55,694 bases of DNA from a bacterium (lineage in GTDB: Bacteria; Chloroflexota; Dormibacteria; Dormibacterales; Dormibacteraceae), in NCBI GenBank assembly GCA_004299235.1, contig SCQL01000025.1:1-55694 (forward strand). The letters are read 5' to 3'. Positions 27,271 through 35,539 of this stretch are shown one piece after another. The number at the start of each line of letters is the position of its first letter. Position 1 is the first letter of the stretch. The notes beneath the pieces are model-generated. The model was not told the DNA's origin and searched no databases. It saw only the letters and a program-made list of their open reading frames with translations. Made by a program: the position numbers and the translations under genes.

Positions 27271-27858
27271 ATGATTCCGCACGTGAGTCCAGCTTCCGAC
27301 CAGGACCGGCGAGTGGTCTGGTCTTTCTGGATCGCCGGCGGCCTGGCGGTGCTCGGCGGAATCGTGCCCCTGCTTGCTGGCGGGACGTCGAGTCGCATCG
27401 GCGGCGTGATTCTTCCCTTCGCGATCGCGGCGTTGGCGCTCGGGGCGTGCGCGTCGCTGTATCGGCAGGGCCGTCCGATCACGGCCGCTCTGTACTTCAT
27501 CGCGGGCCTGGCGATCGTATACGGCATTCTTTCGATGATCGCCGTGCCGCTCCGGCTCGCCGTGATCGGGACCTGCCCCCCCGCGCCCGCGCAGTGCGTG
27601 CTCGGTTACGAGCGCCCCATGACGGGCGCGGAAACCACCGGGCTCCAGTTCGCGGTCAGCATGGGCGTCGTCTCCGTCATCACCGGTTTTTTCGGCCTGG
27701 TCACGTGGTTCCGCCACCGGCCGAAAGACTCTTCGCCGCCGCCTGCCCGCCGCATCGCACCGCCGCCGGCCACGGCCGAGCCGGCGTCCGAAGCGGCCCT
27801 GGCATTGCCGGCCCCTGACCGGGCGCCGGGACCAGACTCCGACCCGCCGGCGATGTAA
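27271..27858 (+). CDS. Four-helix membrane protein of unknown function
   Basis: A 195-residue protein with hydrophobic segments at about 16-35, 41-60, 66-92 and 127-150, and a Pro/Ala-rich cytoplasmic tail (160-195). No family recognised. A lone CPPAPAQC pair sits in a loop between helices three and four. The start could also be GTG at 27283. Its TAA stop overlaps the ATG of the following acyl-CoA dehydrogenase by one base, so the two are coupled. Confidence 0.65.
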   Translation: MIPHVSPASDQDRRVVWSFWIAGGLAVLGGIVPLLAGGTSSRIGGVILPFAIAALALGACASLYRQGRPITAALYFIAGLAIVYGILSMIAVPLRLAVIGTCPPAPAQCVLGYERPMTGAETTGLQFAVSMGVVSVITGFFGLVTWFRHRPKDSSPPPARRIAPPPATAEPASEAALALPAPDRAPGPDSDPPAM

Positions 27859-28988
27859 TGGACTTCGCCTTCTCGCAGGAGCAGGAGATGCTCCGCCGTT
27901 CCGCTCGAGACTTCCTCGCCAGGGAATGCACCCCCAAGGTCGTTCGGAGGCTGATGGCCGGCCCTGACGCGCACGACACGGCCCTGTGGAAGAAGGTCGC
28001 GGCCCTCGGCTGGACAGCCCTCGGCATCCCCGAGAAGTACGGCGGGGTGGGCAGCTTCCTGGACCTCATCGTGGTCCTCGAGGAGGCTGGGCGCGCGCTG
28101 CTCCCGGGGCCGTTCTTCGCCACCATGGGCCTTGCCGCTCCGGTTCTCATCGAGGCCGGCACCGAGCCGCAGAAGGAAGAGGCGCTCGGCGCCATCGCGC
28201 AGGGCGCCGCCCGCGCCACGGTGGCGTTCACGGAGCCATCCGGCAGGTGGGACGCGAACGGGGTGACGCTTGCCGCCAGGCCGGTCGCGGGCTCATGGCG
28301 GCTCGACGGGGTGAAGGCCTTCGTCCCCGATGCCGAGGGCGCCGACTACACGGTGGTGGCGGCCCGGACGCGGGGCGATGGCGAGGACGGGATCTCCCTG
28401 TTCCTCGTCAAGGGCAAGCCGAAGGGTATGACCGTAACCCGGCTCGAGACCCTGGACATGACCAGGCGCTGGCACGAGGTCCGGTTCGACGGAGTCGAAC
28501 TCGATGCGGATGCCTTGATGGGGGCACCGGACCGGGCCTGGCCGTCTTTGAAGCGCGCGCTGGAATGGGCGACCGCGGCGCTGTGCGCGGAGATGGTGGG
28601 CGGCACGCAGAAAGTTCTGGAAATGTCGACCGAGTACGCCAGGACGCGACACCAGTTCGGCAAACCGATTGGCATCTACCAGGCGGTCTCGCACCGGCTC
28701 GCCGACATGCTGGTGCTGTCGGAGAGTGGACGGTCCGCGACCTACTACGCCGCCTGGACGGTGGACGCGGACGCGCCCGACCGCTCGTTGGCGTCCTCAA
28801 TGGCGAAGGCGTACGTCTCCGACGCCTACCGCAAGGTGGCGGGCGACGGGATCCAGGTGCACGGCGGCATCGGCTTCACGTGGGAGCACGACCTGCACCT
28901 GTACTTCAAGCGGGCCAAGGCGTCGGAGGTCACGCTCGGCGACGCCACCTACCACCGCGAGCTGGTCGCCCAGGCGCTCGACCTCTAG
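27858..28988 (+). CDS. Acyl-CoA dehydrogenase, second copy in window
   Basis: A 376-residue FAD enzyme, not closely similar to the copy at 23110. The N-terminus MDFAFSQEQEMLRRSARDFL, VAFTEPSGRWDANGV at about 117-131, the ALCAEMVGGTQKVLEMS helix, RHQFGKPIGIYQAVSHRLADM, and the end QVHGGIGFTWEHDLHLYFKRAK match family members that work as alpha/beta pairs in actinobacterial steroid or acyl catabolism. The usual partner gene is not adjacent here. Substrate unknown. Confidence 0.9.
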   Translation: MDFAFSQEQEMLRRSARDFLARECTPKVVRRLMAGPDAHDTALWKKVAALGWTALGIPEKYGGVGSFLDLIVVLEEAGRALLPGPFFATMGLAAPVLIEAGTEPQKEEALGAIAQGAARATVAFTEPSGRWDANGVTLAARPVAGSWRLDGVKAFVPDAEGADYTVVAARTRGDGEDGISLFLVKGKPKGMTVTRLETLDMTRRWHEVRFDGVELDADALMGAPDRAWPSLKRALEWATAALCAEMVGGTQKVLEMSTEYARTRHQFGKPIGIYQAVSHRLADMLVLSESGRSATYYAAWTVDADAPDRSLASSMAKAYVSDAYRKVAGDGIQVHGGIGFTWEHDLHLYFKRAKASEVTLGDATYHRELVAQALDL

Positions 28989-29021
28989 CCCAGGCACCGG
29001 CCTCACGCCAAATCGACTCGG

Positions 29022-29351
29022 TCAGATCTTCTCGAACGAATCCACGGGAACCACGAAGACCGTCGCGCCGCCGACCTGGACCTCCACCGGATAGGCCATG
29101 AAGAACTCTCCCGGCTCCGCCAGCGGCGCTACCGGCGTCAGGTAGCGGCTGCGCTCGTGACAGTTCTGGCGGATGATCTTGAGCGCCACCTGCACCTGCG
29201 CGTCCTCGACGCCGATCAGCAAGGTCACATTGCCCTGCTGGAGAAAGCCCCCGCTCGAGGCCAAGCGCGTCGAGCTGATCCCCGCCTCGGTCAGTGCGCC
29301 CGCCGTGCGCTGAGCGTCCTCGCCCTGCACCACCGCGATCACGAGTTTCAA
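29022..29351 (-). CDS. darA: Cyclic di-AMP receptor (DarA/PstA family)
   Basis: A 109-residue PII-like protein. MKLVIAVVQGEDAQRTAGALTEAG, RLASSGGFLQQGNVTLLIGVED (about 29-50) and the C-terminal FVVPVDSFEKI match the stand-alone c-di-AMP receptors. It binds c-di-AMP as a trimer; the downstream partner is unknown in most organisms. It overlaps tmk by 4 bases, an arrangement also seen in Firmicutes, where the two are neighbours. No diadenylate cyclase is in the window. Confidence 0.9.
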   Translation of the reverse strand: MKLVIAVVQGEDAQRTAGALTEAGISSTRLASSGGFLQQGNVTLLIGVEDAQVQVALKIIRQNCHERSRYLTPVAPLAEPGEFFMAYPVEVQVGGATVFVVPVDSFEKI

Positions 29352-29953
29352 TCCGCCGCCTCGAGCAGGGACGTCAACCGGTCCCGGACCGCAAGGTGGA
29401 TCTGCTCGCGCGACCCGCTTGCATCCAGGCGCACGATGCGGGCCGGCTCGGCGGCGGCCAGCCGCTCGTACTCGGCGGCGACGCGGCGGTGGAACTCGAT
29501 CGATTCGCCCTCCATCCGATCGGCGCTCTTGCCCGCCAGCACGTGGCGTTCGAGCCCATCCTCGACCGGCCCATGGAGCAGGAAGGTCACGTCGGGGCGG
29601 GGAAAGGTCGGCGGCCAGGCGGCAGGCACGCCGCGACCGCCACCCTGGTAGGCGAGGGTGGAATCGTGGTAACGGTCGGCAATCACGACGCGCCCGCTCG
29701 CGAGCGCCGGCTGGATCACCTCGCCGATGAGCTGGCGGCGTGCGGCCATGAAGAGATACATCTCGGCCTCGCCGTCGATGTCGAGCCCGGCGAACAGCAC
29801 GACCTCGCGGATCCGCTCGCCAAGCTCGGTGCCGCCGGGTTCGCGGACCACCACCGGCTCACGGGACGCAAGCCACTCCCCGAGCATCTCGACCTGAGTG
29901 GTCTTGCCCGAGCCCTCCGTGCCCTCGAACGTGATGAACAGGCCGCTCCCCAT
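29348..29953 (-). CDS. tmk: Thymidylate kinase
   Basis: A 201-residue P-loop kinase that phosphorylates dTMP to dTDP. The P-loop is FEGTEGSGKTTQ (about 9-20), VREPGGTELGERIRE is the dTMP-binding DR(E/P)GG segment, and IADRYHDSTLAYQGGGRG (about 90-107) is the DRY motif. DRMEGESIEFHRRV is the lid region. It lies 13 bases after the SpoIIIAA-like gene and is coupled to darA. Confidence 0.95.
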   Translation of the reverse strand: MGSGLFITFEGTEGSGKTTQVEMLGEWLASREPVVVREPGGTELGERIREVVLFAGLDIDGEAEMYLFMAARRQLIGEVIQPALASGRVVIADRYHDSTLAYQGGGRGVPAAWPPTFPRPDVTFLLHGPVEDGLERHVLAGKSADRMEGESIEFHRRVAAEYERLAAAEPARIVRLDASGSREQIHLAVRDRLTSLLEAAD

Positions 29954-29966
29954 CAGTGACGTGACA

Positions 29967-31547
29967 CTATGCGGGTTCTTCGGGCGACGGGGTGATGCGA
30001 AGCCGGCGCTGAGGTTCCTTGCCCGTGCTGCGGGCCGACAGCTCGTTCTCGGCGACCAGCTGGTGCTGCAGCCTTCGCAGGTAGGCGTTCTGGGGCGAGA
30101 TCTCGACCGCTCGCAGAGTGGTCTTCACCGTCTTGATGGCGGCCGCCGCCTCGGCCAGCGCCCTGGTCGTCGCCTCGTCGTGCCGGTCGACGCCGTAGAT
30201 GCGAGAGAGCGCATCACGAACCTGGGTCACCGAGTTGCTCTTGAGGATGTGGATGGGGAGGCCGCGGCTCTCCGCCTGGCGGAGACTGTCAGGACGGCGC
30301 CGGTAATGGTTCTTCAGCGTCAGGACGGCGCCCGCCCCGTCCAGGTTGCCCAGCACCCGCACCGGCAGCTCAAGCTCGCGAATGGACTGCTCGACGTGGT
30401 GCCGGCTCACGCCGTACGGAAAGATGCCCAGCGGCTTGCTCGTGGCCGCGGACGCCGGTGGCGGCTCGGAAGTCTGGACGACCGGCGCGTCGACGTTGGA
30501 GATGACCCTGCCGTCGCGTGTACGCATCCGGATCTTGGGCGTGAGCAGCGGGCCGCGAAGAGCGGTGTCGACGACATCCGCAAGCGGCATGTGAATCGCG
30601 ACCCGGTCGCGATCCTGGATCTCCACGAGCACGTCGAAGGTTGGCGGCGCCTTGCGCTCCAGAACCGACTTCTGCGTGCCTCGGCGGCGCGCCTCCTCAT
30701 CGGAGAGCGTGACGCTCTGGATGCCGCCGAGCAGGTCGTTGAGCGTCGGGTTGACCAGCAGGTTCTCCAGCGTCTGACCGTGCGCGGTCGCGATGAGCTG
30801 CACTCCCCGTTCGGCGATCGTGCGCGCGGCCGCCGCTTCGAGCTCGGTGCCGATCTCGTCGATGACGATCACCTCGGGCATGTGGTTTTCCACCGCCTCG
30901 ATCATCACCGCGTGCTGGAGCAGCGGCGTGCTCACCTGCATGCGCCTCGCGCGGCCGATGCCCGGGTGCGGGATGTCGCCATCGCCGCCGATCTCGTTGG
31001 ACGTGTCGACGATCACGACCCGCTTGCGCAGCTCGTCGGCGAGCAGCCGGGCGCACTCGCGCAGCATCGTCGTCTTGCCGATGCCCGGGCGGCCGAGCAG
31101 CAGGATGCTCTGCCCGCTGACGACGATGTCGCGGATGATCTCGCCCGTCCCGGTGACGGCGCGTCCCACACGCATCGTCAGTCCTGTGATTCGACCCGAC
31201 CGGTTGCGGATGGCGGAGACGCGGTGCAGCGTGCGCTCGATGCCGGCGCGGTTGTCGTCACCGAACTGCCCGACGTTGTTGGCGACGTGCTCGAGGTCGG
31301 GGGCCGACACGGGATGGTCCGCCAGCAGCACCTCGCGTCCCGGCACGCGCGCTTCAGGCTCTCGCCCTAAGTCGAGCACGATCTCCAGCAACTCGCTCGG
31401 ATCGGTGCGTTCGTGCAAGGCACGCGCCAGGTCGGTGGGCAGCGCGCGAGCGAGCAGCTCGATCTCCTCGTCCCAGTTGGTGGCGCGCGCCGATTTGGGG
31501 CTTGCCACAGACCCGGCTGGAGGCTTGGGCGGGGTCGGGCGGCTCAC
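29967..31547 (-). CDS. SpoIIIAA-like AAA ATPase with a C-terminal R3H domain (Ycf45-like)
   Basis: A 526-residue protein. The N-terminal third includes VGQFGDDNRAGIERTLHRVSAIRNR. A RecA/GspE-like ATPase follows with Walker A LLLGRPGIGKTTMLREC (about 148-164), VVIVDTSNEIGGDGD, Walker B VIVIDEIGTELE (about 225-236) and LIATAHGQTLENL. A C-terminal R3H single-strand nucleic acid-binding domain (ISPQNAYLRRLQHQL, about 485-499) ends it. Homologues occur in cyanobacteria/plastids (Ycf45) and relate to SpoIIIAA; the function is unclear in non-sporulating bacteria. It overlaps the GNAT gene by 4 bases. Confidence 0.87.
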   Translation of the reverse strand: MSRPTPPKPPAGSVASPKSARATNWDEEIELLARALPTDLARALHERTDPSELLEIVLDLGREPEARVPGREVLLADHPVSAPDLEHVANNVGQFGDDNRAGIERTLHRVSAIRNRSGRITGLTMRVGRAVTGTGEIIRDIVVSGQSILLLGRPGIGKTTMLRECARLLADELRKRVVIVDTSNEIGGDGDIPHPGIGRARRMQVSTPLLQHAVMIEAVENHMPEVIVIDEIGTELEAAAARTIAERGVQLIATAHGQTLENLLVNPTLNDLLGGIQSVTLSDEEARRRGTQKSVLERKAPPTFDVLVEIQDRDRVAIHMPLADVVDTALRGPLLTPKIRMRTRDGRVISNVDAPVVQTSEPPPASAATSKPLGIFPYGVSRHHVEQSIRELELPVRVLGNLDGAGAVLTLKNHYRRRPDSLRQAESRGLPIHILKSNSVTQVRDALSRIYGVDRHDEATTRALAEAAAAIKTVKTTLRAVEISPQNAYLRRLQHQLVAENELSARSTGKEPQRRLRITPSPEEPA

Positions 31548-32515
31548 CCGAATGAGGGCACCAGCCCTTTCTCGCGCACCGGCACCCGCAAAGCCAGCTC
31601 CCTGACCAGGAGCAGCTGCGTCAAGAGGACGCTGAACCCACGCCCGCGCAGGGCGTCGATCATGTGCGCATCATAGTGGCGGAGACTCGACCAGGCCGGG
31701 GCCACGGACTCACGCAGCAACGACAGACCGAAGTCCGCCAGCTCACCCGGGAGTGGACCTTCGGGCAGCGCCAGAAAGTTCAGGGTGTCGGGCCGGGCTC
31801 CCGAGCCGCGCTCCAGCTTGACCCAGCCCACCAGCTCGCCGCGGTCGACGACGTGTTCCTGCGTGTCCGAGCCTCGAGCCGCCAGCCGGCCCGTCCACTC
31901 GCCACCGTGCAGCGCCCTCCATTCGCCGTACGTGGGCGCTTCCAGCTGCGAAACCCCCTGCGGCGTCACTTTGCGGTACAGCTGGTAGAGCATCCGGTTG
32001 TCCCCGCGGCGCATGGGCCGGATGCCGTCTGGAAACTGCTCGGACCCCAACTTTGGCTTGTCCGCATACACGACGACCTCGGTCGCGTACTGGCGGAAGC
32101 CACGCAAGCGGAATGCGGGCAGCAGCGGATCGCGCTCTGGCAGCCGGACGAAGAGCCGCAATGCGCCGCGTGCCAACGCCAGGTTGCACAGGTGCTCGAC
32201 CAGCGCCGCCGCCACGAGATCGGCATCGGAGCCCTCCGCCACCTGCAGGTTCAGAACCTGCAGCACCCTCGCCCGGCGCAGATCGAGGCCGAGTGGCTGG
32301 CCGGACGCCTGGATGAACCCGACAACCTTCCCGTTCTCCTCAGCGACGTACATGAGAGTCTCCTGCGACAGGGGTAGGAGGGCGGAAAGGGTCGCACTCA
32401 GCAGCGACCAGAGCCTCGCGGCCGGCGGAGCCGCCGCGCTCAGGCGGATGTCCGCGGAGCGGTGCATCTCCTCGATGCGGGCGAGGTCCAGCAGACCAGC
32501 GGCGCGCAGCTTCAC
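31544..32515 (-). CDS. Protein with tandem GNAT acetyltransferase-like domains
   Basis: A 323-residue protein. The first half contains LMYVAEENGKVVGFIQASG (about 57-75) and LARGALRLFVRLPERDPLLPAFRLRGFRQY, a GNAT-type strand/helix series. The second half (about 160-320) repeats the pattern with GELVGWVKLERG and a C-terminal YDAHMIDALRGRGF. Neither half shows a strong Q/RxxGxG/A motif, so activity is uncertain. The start is GTG at 32515, in a GTGA overlap with the pdxT stop. Substrate unknown. Confidence 0.7.
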   Translation of the reverse strand: MKLRAAGLLDLARIEEMHRSADIRLSAAAPPAARLWSLLSATLSALLPLSQETLMYVAEENGKVVGFIQASGQPLGLDLRRARVLQVLNLQVAEGSDADLVAAALVEHLCNLALARGALRLFVRLPERDPLLPAFRLRGFRQYATEVVVYADKPKLGSEQFPDGIRPMRRGDNRMLYQLYRKVTPQGVSQLEAPTYGEWRALHGGEWTGRLAARGSDTQEHVVDRGELVGWVKLERGSGARPDTLNFLALPEGPLPGELADFGLSLLRESVAPAWSSLRHYDAHMIDALRGRGFSVLLTQLLLVRELALRVPVREKGLVPSFG

Positions 32516-33111
32516 GTGGGCGATGAAGCCAGGCGCACGAACTCGCGGTGCAGGCGGAGGTCGCCGGTGAGCTCGGGATGGAAGCACAGGGCGACGATGC
32601 GACCCTGCCGGACGGCGACCGGGTGTCCGCCGTGCGTGGCCATCACCTCCGCCCTGCCCGTCGACTCGACGAGCGGCGCGCGGATGAAGACGCCCGGGAA
32701 CGCCTTGGTGCCCAGGCCCGCGACATCGAGCGCGGCTTCGAAGCTTTCCACCTGGCGCCCATAACCGTTGCGCCGGACGCCGATGTCCAGAAGCCCCAGG
32801 CTCTTTTGGCCGGCCATGCCGTCCGAGACCTCGCGCGCCAGCACGATCATCCCCGCGCATGTGGCCAGAGTCGCCAGGCCGCCGGCGATGGCGGCCCGCA
32901 GCGGCGCCAGGAGGCCCATCCGCTCCATGAGCATGGTCATGGTCGTGCTCTCACCGCCCGGGAGCACAATCCCGTCCAGGCCCTCCAGGTCTTCAGCCGA
33001 GCGCACGAGGCGGGCCTTCGCCCCGCATCGCTCGAGCGCGCGCATGTGCTCAGCAAAGGCACCCTGCATCGCCAGGACCCCGATGACGGGACAGGGATTG
33101 GAGGAGCGCAC
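32512..33111 (-). CDS. pdxT: Pyridoxal 5'-phosphate synthase glutaminase subunit
   Basis: A 199-residue class I amidotransferase that releases ammonia from glutamine for PdxS. IGVLAMQGAFAEHMRAL opens the protein, LPGGESTTM is the glycine-rich loop, the nucleophilic cysteine is in LATCAGMIVLA, and the His-Glu pair is in LCFHPELTGD. GTG at 33111 is the best start; it adds eight residues before the conserved core, and the longer frame upstream is low complexity. The gene follows pdxS after 67 bases. Confidence 0.92.
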   Translation of the reverse strand: MRSSNPCPVIGVLAMQGAFAEHMRALERCGAKARLVRSAEDLEGLDGIVLPGGESTTMTMLMERMGLLAPLRAAIAGGLATLATCAGMIVLAREVSDGMAGQKSLGLLDIGVRRNGYGRQVESFEAALDVAGLGTKAFPGVFIRAPLVESTGRAEVMATHGGHPVAVRQGRIVALCFHPELTGDLRLHREFVRLASSPT

Positions 33112-33178
33112 CGCGCGCGCTCTTGAATTTGAGGTGCGCCCTGCGCGCGCCTGGCTAACCGTCTCCTCGGGAGCGGGC

Positions 33179-34096
33179 CTACCAGCCTCTGGCAGCGAGC
33201 AGCTCTTCCTTGGGGATGGCTGGAATCTCGAGGCCGTGCATCGCCTTCCCCAAACCCGCGGAGACCTCGGCCAGGACCTCCGGCTTGTCGTGGTATGTGG
33301 TCGCCGCCACGATCGCCTTGGCACGCTTCAAGGGGTCCTCTGACTTGAAGATGCCGGACCCGACGAAGACGCCGTCGACACCCAGCTGCATCATCAGCGC
33401 GGCGTCAGCCGGGGTGGCGATCCCACCGGCGGCGAAGTTGACCACCGGCAGGCGCCGCAACCGCTGGCACTCGGCCAGGACCTCCACGGGAGCGCCGATC
33501 TGCTTCGCTTCGTGGACGAGCTCGGCCTGGTTCATTCCCTGGAGCTTGCGGATGCCGGCGTTCACCGCCCGCGCATGGCGGACCGCCTCCACCACGTTGC
33601 CGGTGCCCGCCTCGCCCTTGGTCCGGATCATCGCCGCGCCCTCGGCAATCCGTCGCGTCGCCTCTCCGAGGTCGCGGCAGCCGCAGACGAAGGGGATCTT
33701 GAACGGGTGCTTGTCGATGTGGTTCTCCTCGTCGGCCGGCGTGAGCACCTCGGACTCGTCGATGTAATCGATCCCCAGCGCTTGCAGAATCTGAGCTTCG
33801 ACGAAGTGGCCGATGCGGCACTTGGCCATGACCGGGATGGTGACGGCGGCCATGATCGACCTGATCAGCTCGGGGTCGGACATCCGCGCGACGCCGCCCT
33901 CCTTGCGGATGTCGGCGGGCACGCGCTCCAGCGCCATCACGGCGCAGGCTCCCGCCTCCTGGGCGATCTTCGCGTGCTCCGGCGTGACGACGTCCATGAT
34001 CACGCCGCCTTTGAGCATCTGGGCGAGCCCGGCCTTGACCTTGAAGGATGCCTTCACGGCGCCGTGCCCATTCGTCGATCCGTTGCGCTGAGCCAC
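33179..34096 (-). CDS. pdxS: Pyridoxal 5'-phosphate synthase subunit PdxS
   Basis: A 305-residue (beta/alpha)8 enzyme that builds PLP from ribose 5-phosphate, glyceraldehyde 3-phosphate and ammonia. [37 protein letters not shown], the catalytic lysine in [21 protein letters not shown] and [31 protein letters not shown] are all present. GTG at 34096 is preferred because it lies 7 bases after a TAGAAT box; an upstream extension would encode part of the REP-like element. Confidence 0.95.
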   Translation of the reverse strand: MAQRNGSTNGHGAVKASFKVKAGLAQMLKGGVIMDVVTPEHAKIAQEAGACAVMALERVPADIRKEGGVARMSDPELIRSIMAAVTIPVMAKCRIGHFVEAQILQALGIDYIDESEVLTPADEENHIDKHPFKIPFVCGCRDLGEATRRIAEGAAMIRTKGEAGTGNVVEAVRHARAVNAGIRKLQGMNQAELVHEAKQIGAPVEVLAECQRLRRLPVVNFAAGGIATPADAALMMQLGVDGVFVGSGIFKSEDPLKRAKAIVAATTYHDKPEVLAEVSAGLGKAMHGLEIPAIPKEELLAARGW

Positions 34097-34103
34097 GATC
34101 GGA

Positions 34104-34109
34104 ATTCTA
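34104..34109 (-). promoter_or_regulatory. -10 box (TAGAAT) of the leaderless pdxS promoter
   Basis: TAGAAT on the minus strand is followed after 7 bases by the GTG of pdxS. It drives the series pdxS-pdxT-GNAT-SpoIIIAA-tmk-darA. Confidence 0.62.
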
Positions 34110-34121
34110 CGCCGCGCCTCT

Positions 34122-34152
34122 CCCTCTCCCTTGAGGGAGAGGGCCGGGGGGA
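34122..34152. repeat. REP-like palindromic element, copy 3 (possible terminator)
   Basis: CCCTCTCCC, TTGA, GGGAGAGGG forms a perfect 9-base stem with a 4-base loop (34122-34143), followed by CCGGGG. It lies after the 34184-34744 gene and before the pdxS promoter, so it may also stop transcription, though no U-tract follows. Confidence 0.75.
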
Positions 34153-34183
34153 CAGTGGCGGAACTCACCAGCCACCGTCGCTT

Positions 34184-34744
34184 CTACAGCCGCTCGAGCA
34201 CCAGGGTGCGCTTGGAGGCGTATTCGTGGTCGGAGAGCAGTCCATCCCGGTGGAGCCTGGTCAGCATGTCCATCTCCTCCAGGACGTCCAGGAGCGGCGC
34301 CATGGTCCGGCGGGCGAGGTAGGCGTCCGAGGCGGTGCCGGCCTCCTCGCCGCGGGCGTCGAACTCGCGGATGAAGAACAGGGCCTTGACGGCCGAGAAC
34401 GGGATGCCGAGCTTTCGAATCGGGCTGTCGCTCTGCTCCGCGTGAAGGTGAAGGACGACCCCGTAGCGATGTCGCTCAAGCGTCCCGTCCAGGTGGCCGC
34501 GCAAGACCTCGCCGTCGAGGAACCGGATCGCGACCTTGCGCGTCGGGGTCTCAGAAGCCAGGTCCTTGTCGCGTGGGAGCTCGACCCATTTCACCGCGGT
34601 CAGAGGGATCCACGCCGTCTCGTTGTTCTCCAGGCCCCCGGCGTCGTCGACCTCGACGAGGAAGTCCGGTTCGTCGAAGTCGAGGTCGCGCGCGACCCCT
34701 TCGAGGGTCTCGTCGTCGAAGAAACGCACGACTACCTTCGCCAT
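34184..34744 (-). CDS. Conserved-looking protein with a C-terminal SHOCT-like helix pair
   Basis: A 186-residue protein. Two beta-rich repeats (KVVVRFFDDETLEGVARDL at 3-21 and KVAIRFLDGEVLRGHLDG at about 70-87) look like duplicated PilZ/Sm-like barrels. Its last 25 residues (MLTRLHRDGLLSDHEYASKR) resemble the SHOCT oligomerisation motif. Function unknown. It lies 24 bases after the sigma-factor gene and may be its partner or target. Confidence 0.7.
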   Translation of the reverse strand: MAKVVVRFFDDETLEGVARDLDFDEPDFLVEVDDAGGLENNETAWIPLTAVKWVELPRDKDLASETPTRKVAIRFLDGEVLRGHLDGTLERHRYGVVLHLHAEQSDSPIRKLGIPFSAVKALFFIREFDARGEEAGTASDAYLARRTMAPLLDVLEEMDMLTRLHRDGLLSDHEYASKRTLVLERL

Positions 34745-34768
34745 TTCAAATCCCTACTCTACTAACCC

Positions 34769-35539
34769 TCATTTGTCGATACTCCTGCGTACGCGGCGTC
34801 GCCCGATCCGCCGAGCGCACTTCATGCACACGGCAATGTGCTTGCGGACGGCCTCGGCCTGGGGACGGCGGAGCTTGCCGGCCAGGTAAGGAGCCAGGAG
34901 TGGGACCGCTTCGTGATGGCTGAGCTCGCCCTCCCCCTCGGCGGCGATGTACTCCTCTTTGAAGCGCAGGCGCGCTCGGTAGAGGAGCGTTTCGACCGCG
35001 CTTTCGGACATCTTGAGGGTGCGGGCGATCTGACGGTAGCTGAGGTCCTGCAGCTCGCGAAGCGTGAGCACCAACCGGTATTTCTCCGGCAATCGCTGCG
35101 CGACCGCCCACACCTGCCGGCGCATCTCGTTCGACTCCTGGACCACGACCGGGTCGAAGCTCTTGGAGGTCGACGGCAGGTTGGCAAGCAGCTCGCCTTC
35201 CTCCTCCTCCACGCCGTCGGCCCTGAGGTCGCGCTGCCGGCGCCTGAGCTCGTCGAAGCAGAGGTTTCGGGCCACCGTGTGCACCCAGCCGCCGAAGTTG
35301 AACGATTCGTCGACCCGGTCCATCATCTTCAAGGCCTTCATGAAGGTCTCCTGCGCGATGTCCTCGGCGAGGAGCGCATCGCCGAGCTTGCGGCGCACCA
35401 GGCGGTAGATCGACGCGACGTAACGCCGGTGCAGCTCCTCGAACGCGTGGACGTCACCGCCGCGGTATGCCCGGACGAGTTCGACGTCGGAAGGCTCCAC
35501 GCCCGCTTTCGGGGACGGTTCCTCTTCGTCTACGCCCAT
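34769..35539 (-). CDS. ECF-like RNA polymerase sigma factor with a C-terminal zinc-finger-like tail
   Basis: A 256-residue sigma-70 family protein. Region 2 is FEELHRRYVASIYRLVRRKLG...AEDIAQETFMKAL (about 33-70), with FGGWVHTVARNLCFDELRRR next. Region 4 is LPEKYRLVLTLRELQDLSYRQIARTLKMSESAVETLLYRAR (about 149-189). Residues 205-250 then add HHEAVPLLAPYLAGKL and HIAVCMKC, an H-x3-C-x2-C arrangement as in anti-sigma ZAS domains. The regulator and its possible redox/zinc control module may thus be one chain. It overlaps the glycerate kinase gene by 10 bases. Confidence 0.88.
   Translation of the reverse strand: MGVDEEEPSPKAGVEPSDVELVRAYRGGDVHAFEELHRRYVASIYRLVRRKLGDALLAEDIAQETFMKALKMMDRVDESFNFGGWVHTVARNLCFDELRRRQRDLRADGVEEEEGELLANLPSTSKSFDPVVVQESNEMRRQVWAVAQRLPEKYRLVLTLRELQDLSYRQIARTLKMSESAVETLLYRARLRFKEEYIAAEGEGELSHHEAVPLLAPYLAGKLRRPQAEAVRKHIAVCMKCARRIGRRRVRRSIDK

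Noticed and set aside
33112-33324. Longer N-terminus for pdxT
   Set aside because: The additional residues are Arg/Ser/Pro-rich and overlap the pdxS end; GTG 33111 gives normal family length.
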